Notes under the pieces: model-generated
What the model saw: the letters and a program-made list of their open reading frames with translations, nothing else
Database searches by the model: none
What the model was told of the DNA's origin: nothing
In this document: positions 1-5,320 of the stretch, one piece after another
How the letters are laid out: each line of letters begins with the position of its first letter
How positions within the stretch are numbered: the first letter of the stretch is position 1
Assembly (NCBI GenBank): GCA_905233965.1
Contig: CAJOFG010000068.1
Location: forward strand, 1 to 7,568
Direction: 5' to 3'
Length of the DNA: 7,568 nt
DNA from: an uncultured Selenomonadaceae bacterium
Lineage (GTDB): Bacteria; Bacillota; Negativicutes; Selenomonadales; Selenomonadaceae
Translations under genes and position numbers: made by a program

Positions 1-477
1 GAAACAACCGAGCCGTTCTTTAAGAGCCGCGACAACTTTTTCCGGATTTTCCGGTCCGTAGACAACGCATTTGTCGAAAGGCGGCATGGTTCCGGTCACG
101 TCGTCGATAAGTGCCGCCTGCCGTCCGCCCCATTTGTAAAAAAGTCCGGGCATTCCGATAATTTTTCCCAAAAAGCCGGCGAACAGCGCGAAGGCTACCC
201 GCCATTCGCCTTCCTTCGCCATGAGCGACTGCATACCGTGAGGAGTCGCAAGACTGCCGTAATCCGGAATGAACAGGCAACAAAATTTTGCAAGGCAACT
301 GATTTTCAATTCGTCCGGGCGAACAATATTTCCCTGCGTTATCGCGACGACACTTTCCGCAACGGTTATCACGTCGTCCGGTCCGATTGTTTCTTTCGTA
401 TATTTTTCGACCGCGTCAACTATATCATCTTTCGGTGTCAAAATTCGGGTGGGTACCGGAATTATTTCTAAGCTCAT
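1..477 (-). CDS. CofE-like gamma-glutamyl ligase family protein (C-terminus off the left edge)
   Basis: The first 159 residues are present, starting at an ATG at 477-475; the frame is open to the window edge. The N-terminus [18 protein letters not shown], followed by [19 protein letters not shown] (about residues 34-52), resembles the opening of the F420-0:gamma-glutamyl ligase (CofE) fold, where a strand-turn region precedes the GTP/metal site. CofE adds glutamate to coenzyme F420, but homologues are common in Firmicutes with no known F420 pathway, so the substrate here is unknown. A possible ribosome site AGAGG (492-488) overlaps the stop codon of the upstream gene and lies 10 nt before the ATG, so the gene is probably translated in coupling with its neighbour as the last visible gene of the operon. 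Family assignment is fairly sure; function is not. Confidence 0.75.
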   Translation of the reverse strand, partial: MSLEIIPVPTRILTPKDDIVDAVEKYTKETIGPDDVITVAESVVAITQGNIVRPDELKISCLAKFCCLFIPDYGSLATPHGMQSLMAKEGEWRVAFALFAGFLGKIIGMPGLFYKWGGRQAALIDDVTGTMPPFDKCVVYGPENPEKVVAALKERLGCF

Positions 478-491
478 AAAATTTTTTCCTC

Positions 492-1031
492 TCAATCTTC
501 AACGAGTTTCACGCCGGTTAATTTTGCCAACTCTTCAGCCGTCAAAAAAATTCTGGCTATCGAAAAGTGCATGGGCGTGCGTCCGACTTCGCGATAAATA
601 AATTCAATCGGGAAGTCAACCATTTTGCTTACCGCCTCTTCAAGCGACAAACCTTTTCGCGCCGTCAAAGTAACTTTCGCGACCAAATTTACGCTCTCTT
701 GATGTTCCAAAACCAACGCTTCAAAATAATCGTCAAGTCTGGGTTTTCCTTCCCGCTCCGCTTTTCCGCGAACGTCCATTCCGTCGTATTGCTCGAAAGG
801 GAGTTGCGGCTTGACGTATGCATCGACAATCATTGCGCTTTGCGTTCCTTCGTTGCGAAATTCTATCGTCGTGGAAAGCGTCAAAGATTTTTCGTCCCGC
901 GATTCTATTTTGAACGGTGTCCGACTTTCCAAATGCGGGACAACTTTTTCGCGTCCGCGTTGCTTAATGTAAATTGCAATTCCCGCCGTGAACAAAATTG
1001 CCGCGCCGAGAATTATTTCGACAAATAACAA
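492..1031 (-). CDS. Membrane-anchored protein of unknown function
   Basis: I do not recognise this protein. With the start chosen here it is 179 residues: one hydrophobic segment (about residues 2-22, [20 protein letters not shown]), a basic stretch (KQRGREK), then a soluble domain of alternating hydrophobic residues that reads like a beta-sandwich (for example [12 protein letters not shown] and [11 protein letters not shown]). The basic residues after the membrane segment suggest a cytoplasmic soluble domain, but this is weak. The longest frame starts at a GTG (1040-1038), but that codon lies inside the Shine-Dalgarno-like GAGGTGA (1043-1037); the TTG at 1031-1029 sits 5 nt after it, so TTG is the likelier start. 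The GTG start would give 182 residues. It follows the aminotransferase stop codon almost at once, so it belongs to the same operon. Confidence 0.75.
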   Translation of the reverse strand: MLFVEIILGAAILFTAGIAIYIKQRGREKVVPHLESRTPFKIESRDEKSLTLSTTIEFRNEGTQSAMIVDAYVKPQLPFEQYDGMDVRGKAEREGKPRLDDYFEALVLEHQESVNLVAKVTLTARKGLSLEEAVSKMVDFPIEFIYREVGRTPMHFSIARIFLTAEELAKLTGVKLVED

Positions 1032-1036
1032 AATCC

Positions 1037-1043
1037 TCACCTC
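1037..1043 (-). promoter_or_regulatory. Ribosome binding site that decides the membrane-protein start
   Basis: GAGGTGA is a seven-base match to the anti-Shine-Dalgarno complement. It begins only 3 nt after the aminotransferase stop (1049-1047) and contains the GTG that opens the longest frame. Its spacing is right for the TTG at 1031-1029 and wrong for the GTG. Confidence 0.6.
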
Positions 1044-1046
1044 AAG

Positions 1047-2339
1047 TTAAAAATTTTTTTCCTGCAGAACAAGTTCGATCGCGTTCAAAACATCATCGAC
1101 ATCTTGAGCGGTTATCACGAGCGGCGGCTGGAATGCCATGACGTTGCGCCCGACTCCGCCCTTGCCGATTATAAATCCTCTGTCCTTCAAAATTTCAAGA
1201 ACCTCATCAAGCTCTTTGAACGCCGGCGATTTGTCCGGGTGAACAAATTCCGCGCCGATCATCAAACCGAGTCCGCGCACGTCCCCGATTATCGGAAATT
1301 TTTTCTGTAAAGTCAACAGTCCGGTTTTAAGTTGTTCGCCGCGCTCCCTTGCATTTTGCATTAAATTTTTTTCCGCAATGTAGTCGAGAACGGCAAGCCC
1401 GGCGGTTGACGAAACCGGATTTCCTCCCAAAGTCGATGCGCCCGGTCGCGTGTAAGTGTCGGCAATTTTCGCCGTCGAGATAAACGCGCTTATCGGTTGT
1501 CCGTTGCCCAACGCCTTCGCAACACTCATGATGTCCGGCACAACGTCGAAATTTTCAATCGCAAACATTTTTCCGGTTCGTGCGAAACCGGTTTGCACTT
1601 CGTCCGCGATAAAAAGCGCACCGTACTTTTCCAAAATTTCTTTAACGCGTTTGAAATAATTTTTCGGCGGCACGACGATGCCGGCGTTGCCTTGAATCGG
1701 TTCGGCAATAAGCGCGGCGGGTTTTCCGGAAGTTTGCATTTGAATTATTTTTTCGACGTGATTGGCACATTCCAAATCACATTCCGGATATTTTTTTCCG
1801 AGCGGGCACCGGTAACAGTAAGGGTCAGGCGCGAAATTTATTCCGCCGACCGGGTTTGTATCAGTCCTCCACATTCCTATTCCGGTCAAACTCATCGTCA
1901 ACTTCGTCCGCCCGTGCAGAGAATTTTGCAACGCGATAAATTCCGAACTCTTAGTGTAAATCGAGGCGAGAAGTAAAGAGCCTTCATTAGCCTCCGTGCC
2001 GGTGGAGCAAAAAAAAGATTTTTGCAAATCGCCCGGCGTGACTTCGGCAAGACGTTCGGCGAGATTTACAAAATTCTCCGTCAAATAAATATTGCAAACG
2101 TGCTGAAGTTTTTTCACCTGTTCGACGACGCGATTTACAATGTACGGATTGCAATGCCCGCAATTTATCACGGAAACGCCGGCGTACATATCCAAATATT
2201 TTTTTCCGTTCGTGTCGTAAAGGTGTTGCATTTCACCGCGAACAAATTCGGGAGGGTCGGAGTAAAAATGACCCAGACAGGGCATTATAAATTTTTTCTT
2301 CTTCTCCAGAATTTTTTCCGCGCCGATATAATTTTCCAA
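1047..2339 (-). CDS. Class-III PLP-dependent aminotransferase
   Basis: This is a full-length, 430-residue fold-type I class-III aminotransferase of the acetylornithine / GABA / alanine-glyoxylate aminotransferase superfamily. Visible landmarks are the phosphate-binding STGTEAN (112-118), SLHGRT (140-145), DEVQTGFARTG (246-256) with the PLP-nitrogen aspartate D246, and SVAKALGNG (272-280) with the Schiff-base lysine K275. C175, C178, C187 and C191 form a cysteine-rich insert (YCYRCPLG to DLECA) also found in some bacterial relatives. The amino donor cannot be told from sequence; an omega- or beta-amino acid donor with pyruvate, 2-oxoglutarate or glyoxylate as acceptor is usual for the family. 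The start is a TTG (2339-2337) immediately after the upstream TAA, served by AGGGAG (2355-2350) 10 nt away. A later ATG (residue 19) would remove the N-terminal helix typical of the family. The gene is probably translated in coupling with the OstA-like gene. Confidence 0.92.
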   Translation of the reverse strand: MENYIGAEKILEKKKKFIMPCLGHFYSDPPEFVRGEMQHLYDTNGKKYLDMYAGVSVINCGHCNPYIVNRVVEQVKKLQHVCNIYLTENFVNLAERLAEVTPGDLQKSFFCSTGTEANEGSLLLASIYTKSSEFIALQNSLHGRTKLTMSLTGIGMWRTDTNPVGGINFAPDPYCYRCPLGKKYPECDLECANHVEKIIQMQTSGKPAALIAEPIQGNAGIVVPPKNYFKRVKEILEKYGALFIADEVQTGFARTGKMFAIENFDVVPDIMSVAKALGNGQPISAFISTAKIADTYTRPGASTLGGNPVSSTAGLAVLDYIAEKNLMQNARERGEQLKTGLLTLQKKFPIIGDVRGLGLMIGAEFVHPDKSPAFKELDEVLEILKDRGFIIGKGGVGRNVMAFQPPLVITAQDVDDVLNAIELVLQEKNF

Positions 2340-2888
2340 TTACTTTTCGCTCCCTTCGGGTTGTGAAAATTCCTTCGTTTCGATGTTGTATCGGACGTGA
2401 GAATATTTTTTCTTTTTGTCCGGCGTGAAAGTTTCGGAGGGTTTAAAATTTTTCTCCGGCTTTATTTCGACTTTGCCGGTGAAGTCGATAATTTTTTCGT
2501 CCAAGCTGAAAGTTGCCTTCTCCGAATTTACGTTGACGATATTTTTGTCGATAAATTTTACTTTGCCCTGCGCGTCAACTTTTTTGTCGTTCCAATCGGC
2601 GAACGCTTTTTTGCAGGCGAGAGAAAAATTTCCGTGCGTGAAAGTGACGTTGCCTTCCGCGATACAAGTTTTCGTAACCATGCTTATTTCGGCTTTGTCT
2701 GCGGCAACCGTCGCCGTGAATCCGTGATTGTCCACTTTGACGAAAACATTTTTTTCGAGAAAATATTTTCCCTGTAAAATGTCAAAATCAATTTTTCCGG
2801 CGGTAACGTCCGGCATTTCGGCAAAACTTTTTCCCGGCACGAGGAGCAACAAAAAAATTATTGCCGATAAAAAAATTTTCAATTTCAT
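2340..2888 (-). CDS. LptA/OstA-like exported protein
   Basis: The product is 182 residues with a Sec signal peptide (hydrophobic residues about 6-18, likely cleavage SFA|EMP after residue 23). The mature part reads as repeated short beta strands, for example ADKAEI, CIAEGNVTFTHGNFSLACKKAFADW and VDAQGKVKFID, with spaced Gly-Asn/Gly-Lys turns. That is the pattern of the OstA/LptA beta-jellyroll, which in diderm bacteria carries lipopolysaccharide across the periplasm. The C-terminus is lysine-rich and charged. The frame could open at a TTG (2891), but GGAGG (2901-2897) lies 8 nt before the ATG at 2888, so ATG is preferred. No other lpt gene is visible nearby, so it may be a paralogue with another role. 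It is the first gene after the promoter at 2921-2949. Confidence 0.75.
   Translation of the reverse strand: MKLKIFLSAIIFLLLLVPGKSFAEMPDVTAGKIDFDILQGKYFLEKNVFVKVDNHGFTATVAADKAEISMVTKTCIAEGNVTFTHGNFSLACKKAFADWNDKKVDAQGKVKFIDKNIVNVNSEKATFSLDEKIIDFTGKVEIKPEKNFKPSETFTPDKKKKYSHVRYNIETKEFSQPEGSEK
2350..2355 (-). promoter_or_regulatory. Ribosome binding site supporting the TTG start of the aminotransferase
   Basis: AGGGAG lies within the last codons of the OstA-like gene, 10 nt before the TTG at 2339-2337. Ribosomes finishing the upstream gene stop on this site, which fits coupled translation. Confidence 0.5.
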
Positions 2889-2920
2889 CAAAATTTCCTC
2901 CGATAAAAAAAATTTTACCC

Positions 2921-2949
2921 ATTATACAACCAAAGAAAAATTTTTTCCA
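2921..2949 (-). promoter_or_regulatory. Sigma70-type promoter of the OstA-like/aminotransferase operon
   Basis: On the minus strand TGGAAA (2949-2944, 4/6 to the -35 consensus) is followed by a 17-nt spacer and a perfect TATAAT (2926-2921). The leader to the ATG at 2888 would be about 25-30 nt and contains GGAGG. The -35 box starts just past the U-tract of the upstream terminator. Confidence 0.65.
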
Positions 2950-2952
2950 CGC

Positions 2953-2988
2953 AAAAAAAACGCCGGACAATTTTGCAATCGTCCGACA
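2953..2988 (-). terminator. Intrinsic terminator of the oxidoreductase gene
   Basis: On the minus strand GTCGGACGATT pairs with AATTGTCCGGC around a GCAA tetraloop. The 11-bp stem includes two G-U pairs, a twelfth U-G pair can close it, and eight U residues follow (2960-2953). On the plus strand the stem has a C-A mismatch and no U-run follows it, so it acts leftwards. It lies about 40 nt after the stop codon of the 3028-3657 gene. Confidence 0.8.
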
Positions 2989-3027
2989 AAAAAATTATTT
3001 TGATTTAAAAAAATTTTTTTTGCGCTC

Positions 3028-3657
3028 TCAAATACCGTTGACGGAAATTCTTTCGCCGACGTGATTTTTTTTCTCCGCCTCGTCAACCATTGCGATCGCG
3101 TAGTCTGCGTAACTTATGACACTTTCGCCTTTATCGTTGACTGCAAATTCTTCGCCGTTCAAAACGTATTTTCCGGTACGTTCTCCTTCCGGCAGAAAGA
3201 CCGCCGCCGGACTGACGAAAGTCCATTTGACATCTTTGCGTTCACGGAGTTCGGCAAGAGCTTTTCCCTGCGCCTTCGCAAGCGGAATGTATTCTTTCGG
3301 AAAATCCGGCGTATTGAAAAGTTGTGTCGTATGAGTTTTGTCCATGTAAAGACTTCCCGCGCCGCCGACAATGAGCAAAAGAGAATCCGAACCGCTTAAC
3401 ACGTCGCAAAGATGTTTGAGTGATTTTGAATGGAGCGGCAAAGTTTCCGGAGTGAACGTGCCGAAAGCATCGATCACAACGTCAAAACCTTTCAAATCTT
3501 CCGGCGTGATTTCCAAAATATCGCGAATGATACTTTTTTTTGCCGCCGATTTATTTTCGCCGCGAACAACTGCGGTAACTTCGTGTCCCCTGTCCGAAGC
3601 TTCTTTCACAACCAATTTTCCGACTTTACCGTTGGCGCACACAACTGCAATTTTCAT
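3028..3657 (-). CDS. NAD(P)-binding NmrA/YwnB-like oxidoreductase
   Basis: The 209-residue protein has an atypical short-chain-dehydrogenase Rossmann fold (NAD(P)H-binding, NmrA/YwnB type). Residues 1-13 give the first strand and dinucleotide loop MKIAVVCANGKVG, with C7 in place of the usual first glycine. D60 and D64 lie in VVIDAFGTF, VGGAGSLY is at 97-104, and VSPAAVFLPEGERTGKY (148-164) is the family's substrate-side loop, followed by ISYADYAIAMVDE near the C-terminus. A classical YxxxK catalytic pair is not evident, so it may be a reductase or a sensor-type fold. An upstream ATG (3684) is in frame, but GAGGAGG (3672-3666) points to the ATG at 3657. It is divergent from the HxlR regulator and is probably its target, in the manner of electrophile- or quinone-detoxifying reductases. 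Confidence 0.85.
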   Translation of the reverse strand: MKIAVVCANGKVGKLVVKEASDRGHEVTAVVRGENKSAAKKSIIRDILEITPEDLKGFDVVIDAFGTFTPETLPLHSKSLKHLCDVLSGSDSLLLIVGGAGSLYMDKTHTTQLFNTPDFPKEYIPLAKAQGKALAELRERKDVKWTFVSPAAVFLPEGERTGKYVLNGEEFAVNDKGESVISYADYAIAMVDEAEKKNHVGERISVNGI

Positions 3658-3701
3658 TTTCAAATCCTCCTCAAAAATTATCATCGGTTCAATTTTTTGA
3701 C

Positions 3702-3730
3702 TTGCTTAAATTATAGCCGGGTCATAAAAT
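3702..3730 (+). promoter_or_regulatory. Promoter of the HxlR-family regulator
   Basis: TTGCTT (3702-3707, 3/6), a 17-nt spacer and TAAAAT (3725-3730, 5/6). It overlaps the opposing promoter, so polymerase or a bound repressor at one would affect the other. The leader to the ATG at 3791 is about 55 nt. Confidence 0.45.
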
Positions 3731-3737
3731 GTTACAA
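3710..3737 (-). promoter_or_regulatory. Promoter of the NAD(P)-binding oxidoreductase
   Basis: On the minus strand TTGTAA (3737-3732, 4/6), a 16-nt spacer and a perfect TATAAT (3715-3710). The leader is about 45 nt and includes GAGGAGG before the ATG at 3657. Confidence 0.6.
3711..3727. promoter_or_regulatory. Possible operator between the divergent promoters
   Basis: TTAT (3711-3714) and ATAA (3724-3727) form a dyad with a 9-bp centre lying across both promoter cores. The arms are short, so this is only a candidate HxlR-type site, supported mainly by its position. Confidence 0.25.
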
Positions 3738-3790
3738 GTACGATTTTTTATTTGAGCAGGTAGCTTTTGAAATACTTTTCGGAGGACGCA

Positions 3791-4144
3791 ATGAAAAAAA
3801 GTGAGTTCATACAAAAAAATTTGTTCGGGCTGTGTCCGTTCGTCACCGCTCAGAAAATTCTTGCCGGCAAGTGGGCTATTCTGATTTTGCACGAGTTGAG
3901 CGAGGGAACGAAAAGATTCAACGAATTGCAACGGCGGGTGGACATAACCCACGCGACGCTTTCCAATCAACTTAAATTTTTGGAAAGCGAAGGAATGATC
4001 CGGCGCGAATATTATCCGGAAATTCCTCCGCGTGTCGAATACTCTTTAACCGAAATAGGGAAAGAGTTTGAACCGGTTTTAAAAAGCATCGAGTCTTGGG
4101 GGAACAAATACATAGCACATCTTCACGAAAAAAATTCCGTTTGA
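3791..4144 (+). CDS. HxlR-family winged-helix transcriptional regulator
   Basis: The 117-residue protein matches the HxlR/DUF24 family in length and layout: N-terminal helix, LCPFVTAQKILAGKWAILIL (14-33), the recognition-helix region ITHATLSNQLKFLESEGMI (about 52-70), a wing REYYPEIPPRVEYSLT (72-87), then a C-terminal dimerisation helix with W103. C15 occupies the place of the redox-active N-terminal cysteine of relatives such as YodB and HypR, which sense quinones, aldehydes or hypochlorite; that role here is inferred. A frame-start TTG exists at 3767, but GGAGG (3781-3785) lies 5 nt before the ATG at 3791. It is divergently transcribed from an NAD(P)-binding oxidoreductase, its likely target, and probably controls itself through the overlapping promoters. 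Confidence 0.93.
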   Translation: MKKSEFIQKNLFGLCPFVTAQKILAGKWAILILHELSEGTKRFNELQRRVDITHATLSNQLKFLESEGMIRREYYPEIPPRVEYSLTEIGKEFEPVLKSIESWGNKYIAHLHEKNSV

Positions 4145-4162
4145 AAAATCGCCCGGATTTTT
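4144..4162. terminator. Possible bidirectional terminator between convergent genes
   Basis: AAAAATC (4144-4150) and GATTTTT (4156-4162) form a 7-bp stem with a GCCCG loop in the 16-bp gap between the HxlR and permease stop codons. Each strand has a T-rich 3' arm. The stem is A/T-rich, so termination may be weak. Confidence 0.4.
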
Positions 4163-4958
4163 ATTTCAAGAAATGCGGTTTCAAAACAAGCGTGACGAAG
4201 TAAATTACCGACGCACAAACAACTATCGTTGCACCCGCCGCAGAATTTATTTCGTAAGCGACGAACAGTCCGACGAGTCCGGAAATTAACGCGGTCGCCA
4301 CGCTGAACAGGTGATACGATTTAACCGAGTTGGTCACATTCCGGGCAGCGGCAGCCGGCAAAACCAAAAGCGCGTTCAAAATTAAAATTCCGACTTTATC
4401 AATGCTCAACGCGACGACGAGCGCGAGCAACACCGCGAAAATCGATTCGACGATTCGGGTATTGATTCTCCGGCTCCGTGCCAAAGTCTGATTGACAGAC
4501 GAAATTAAAAGCCGGTTGAATAAAAAAATCCACGCGACGGAAACGACGACGAAAGTCAAAGCCAGCGCGATTAAATCATTTTGCGAAACGCTCAGCAAGT
4601 CGCCGATTAAAAAGCCGGAGAACTTGTTAAAGTTTCCGCCGAACGACATCAACATTAAACCGCAAGCAATCGCGGTCGAAGAAAAAACTCCGATGACGGT
4701 ATCCGCGCCGGCGTGAGTTTTATTTTTTATGTGAGTTATCAGCAAGGCAAAGACGATTGAGAACGCCAGCAGTCCGAAAATTTCAAAACCGACTCCGACG
4801 AGTGCGCCTATTGCAATTCCGGTAAAAGCGCCGTGTCCGAGCGAGTCGGAAAAAAAAGCCATTCGATTTGAAACGACCATTGTCGATAAAATTCCGAACA
4901 TCGGCGTTATCAAAATTACAGCCGCCAATGCGTTGCGCATAAATTCAAATTCAAACAT
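4161..4958 (-). CDS. znuB: ZnuB-type metal ABC transporter permease
   Basis: The 265-residue integral membrane protein has about seven to eight hydrophobic segments and fits the ABC-3 family, the permease of zinc/manganese/iron importers. Diagnostic stretches are RMAFFSDSLGHGAFTGIAIG (32-51), FLIGDLLSVS (116-125) and VGILILNALLVLPAAAARN (189-207), all at the expected places; the length is normal. It would work with a ZnuC-like ATPase and a ZnuA-like substrate-binding protein, neither of which is beside it: the gene has its own promoter and the next upstream gene points away. The metal cannot be told from the permease alone, so the symbol is tentative. No ribosome site lies close to the ATG; the nearest purine-rich match, GGGAAGGG (4988-4981), is 22 nt away. 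It converges on the HxlR gene. Confidence 0.92.
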   Translation of the reverse strand: MFEFEFMRNALAAVILITPMFGILSTMVVSNRMAFFSDSLGHGAFTGIAIGALVGVGFEIFGLLAFSIVFALLITHIKNKTHAGADTVIGVFSSTAIACGLMLMSFGGNFNKFSGFLIGDLLSVSQNDLIALALTFVVVSVAWIFLFNRLLISSVNQTLARSRRINTRIVESIFAVLLALVVALSIDKVGILILNALLVLPAAAARNVTNSVKSYHLFSVATALISGLVGLFVAYEINSAAGATIVVCASVIYFVTLVLKPHFLK

Positions 4959-4995
4959 TTTATTTGCCGAAAAAATTTTTCCCTTCCCAAAATTA

Positions 4996-5099
4996 AAACG
5001 AAGTTATTTTACATTTTCCGGGTCGGAAACTCAAGACCGGCAACTTGCAAAAAGAAACTGTTTTGCGGTATTTGAAAGGCAATGAAATTATCTTCGTTT
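4996..5099. repeat. Inverted repeat A (8-bp arms), interleaved with repeat B
   Basis: AAACGAAG (4996-5003) is the exact complement of CTTCGTTT (5092-5099), 88 bp apart. The right arm lies inside the loop of the 12-bp repeat at 5037-5117, so the arms are ordered A-B-A'-B'. The left arm lies just downstream of the znuB -10 box. Eight-bp arms at this distance could arise by chance. Confidence 0.35.
5006..5034 (-). promoter_or_regulatory. Promoter of the ZnuB-type permease
   Basis: On the minus strand TTGAGT (5034-5029, 4/6), a 17-nt spacer and TAAAAT (5011-5006, 5/6). The spacer contains TTCCG-ACC-CGGAA (5028-5016), a 5-bp-arm dyad that could be an operator for a metal-responsive repressor; this is unproven, and TTCCGG is frequent in this DNA. 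The transcript would start about 40 nt before the ATG. Confidence 0.5.
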
Positions 5100-5117
5100 C
5101 GGACGGCAGGTTGCCGG
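5037..5117. repeat. Inverted repeat B (12-bp arms) upstream of znuB
   Basis: CCGGCAACTTGC (5037-5048) pairs with GCAGGTTGCCGG (5106-5117) over all 12 positions in plus-strand RNA with one U-G pair, enclosing 57 nt. The arms are far more G+C-rich than their surroundings. It could be an RNA structure, a pair of protein-binding half-sites or the scar of an element; no terminator U-run follows. Confidence 0.6.
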
Positions 5118-5270
5118 CATGATACAAAAATCTTGTTGTTACGCGAGATTAAAGAAGCGGCATTTTAATCACTCGAAAAGTAAAAATCACGAAAACATTG
5201 TGACATTCCGGAACTTCCCCTTGTTTTGAAAAGAAAAAAATGGAATAATTGCACGTCCGGCAGATACAAA
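5114..5270 (+). repeat. Short dispersed repeat CCGGCA(T)GATACAAA
   Basis: CCGGCATGATACAAA (5114-5128) recurs as CCGGCAGATACAAA (5257-5270) with one base deleted. GTTGCCGG also recurs at 5110-5117 and 5275-5282, and its complement CCGGCAAC is at 5037-5044. The same short words therefore appear at the start, middle and end of one intergenic region. Confidence 0.5.
5221..5249 (+). promoter_or_regulatory. Promoter of the amidohydrolase gene
   Basis: TTGTTT (5221-5226, 3/6), a 17-nt spacer, and AATAAT (5244-5249, 5/6) preceded by TGG, giving an extended -10 element. The palindrome TTCCGGAA (5206-5213) sits just upstream. The predicted start near 5256 gives a leader of about 65 nt. Confidence 0.5.
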
Positions 5271-5282
5271 TTAAGTTGCCGG
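5257..5282 (+). other. Predicted 5'-leader hairpin of the amidohydrolase mRNA
   Basis: CCGGCA (5257-5262) pairs with TGCCGG (5277-5282) around a 14-nt loop. If the predicted promoter is right, this stem lies at the very 5' end of the transcript, where such stems often protect mRNA. No U-run follows it. Confidence 0.35.
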
Positions 5283-5320
5283 TATTGTCTCATAAAAAAT
5301 TTTTTGAAAGGATTGGTAAA

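Noticed and set aside
567..1028. A 153-residue plus-strand frame opposite the membrane protein
   Set aside because: Antisense shadow with no ribosome site and no recognisable domain; the minus-strand gene has operon context.
1750..1830. Cysteine cluster C175/C178/C187/C191 of the aminotransferase as a novel metal site
   Set aside because: Similar cysteine-rich inserts occur in related bacterial class-III aminotransferases, so it is a family feature rather than a novelty.
3007..3021. A7T8 run after the oxidoreductase stop codon as a terminator
   Set aside because: A pure A/T palindrome without a G/C stem; the hairpin at 2953-2988 is a far better terminator.
4997..5122. A 41-codon plus-strand open stretch ending in TGA (ending in FVSDGRLPA), read as a possible gene remnant
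   Set aside because: It has no ATG or GTG start and no ribosome site, overlaps the znuB promoter, and I recognise no family. It remains only a possible decayed fragment.
5206..5213. TTCCGGAA palindrome at the amidohydrolase promoter and TTCCG-N3-CGGAA in the znuB promoter, as a shared operator
   Set aside because: TTCCGG is very common in this DNA, and TTCCGGAA also occurs inside the aminotransferase coding region, so the match is not specific.
5119..5229. A 36-codon plus-strand frame with ATG overlapping the preceding TGA
   Set aside because: No Shine-Dalgarno site, low-complexity basic content, and it runs into the predicted -35 box of the amidohydrolase promoter.
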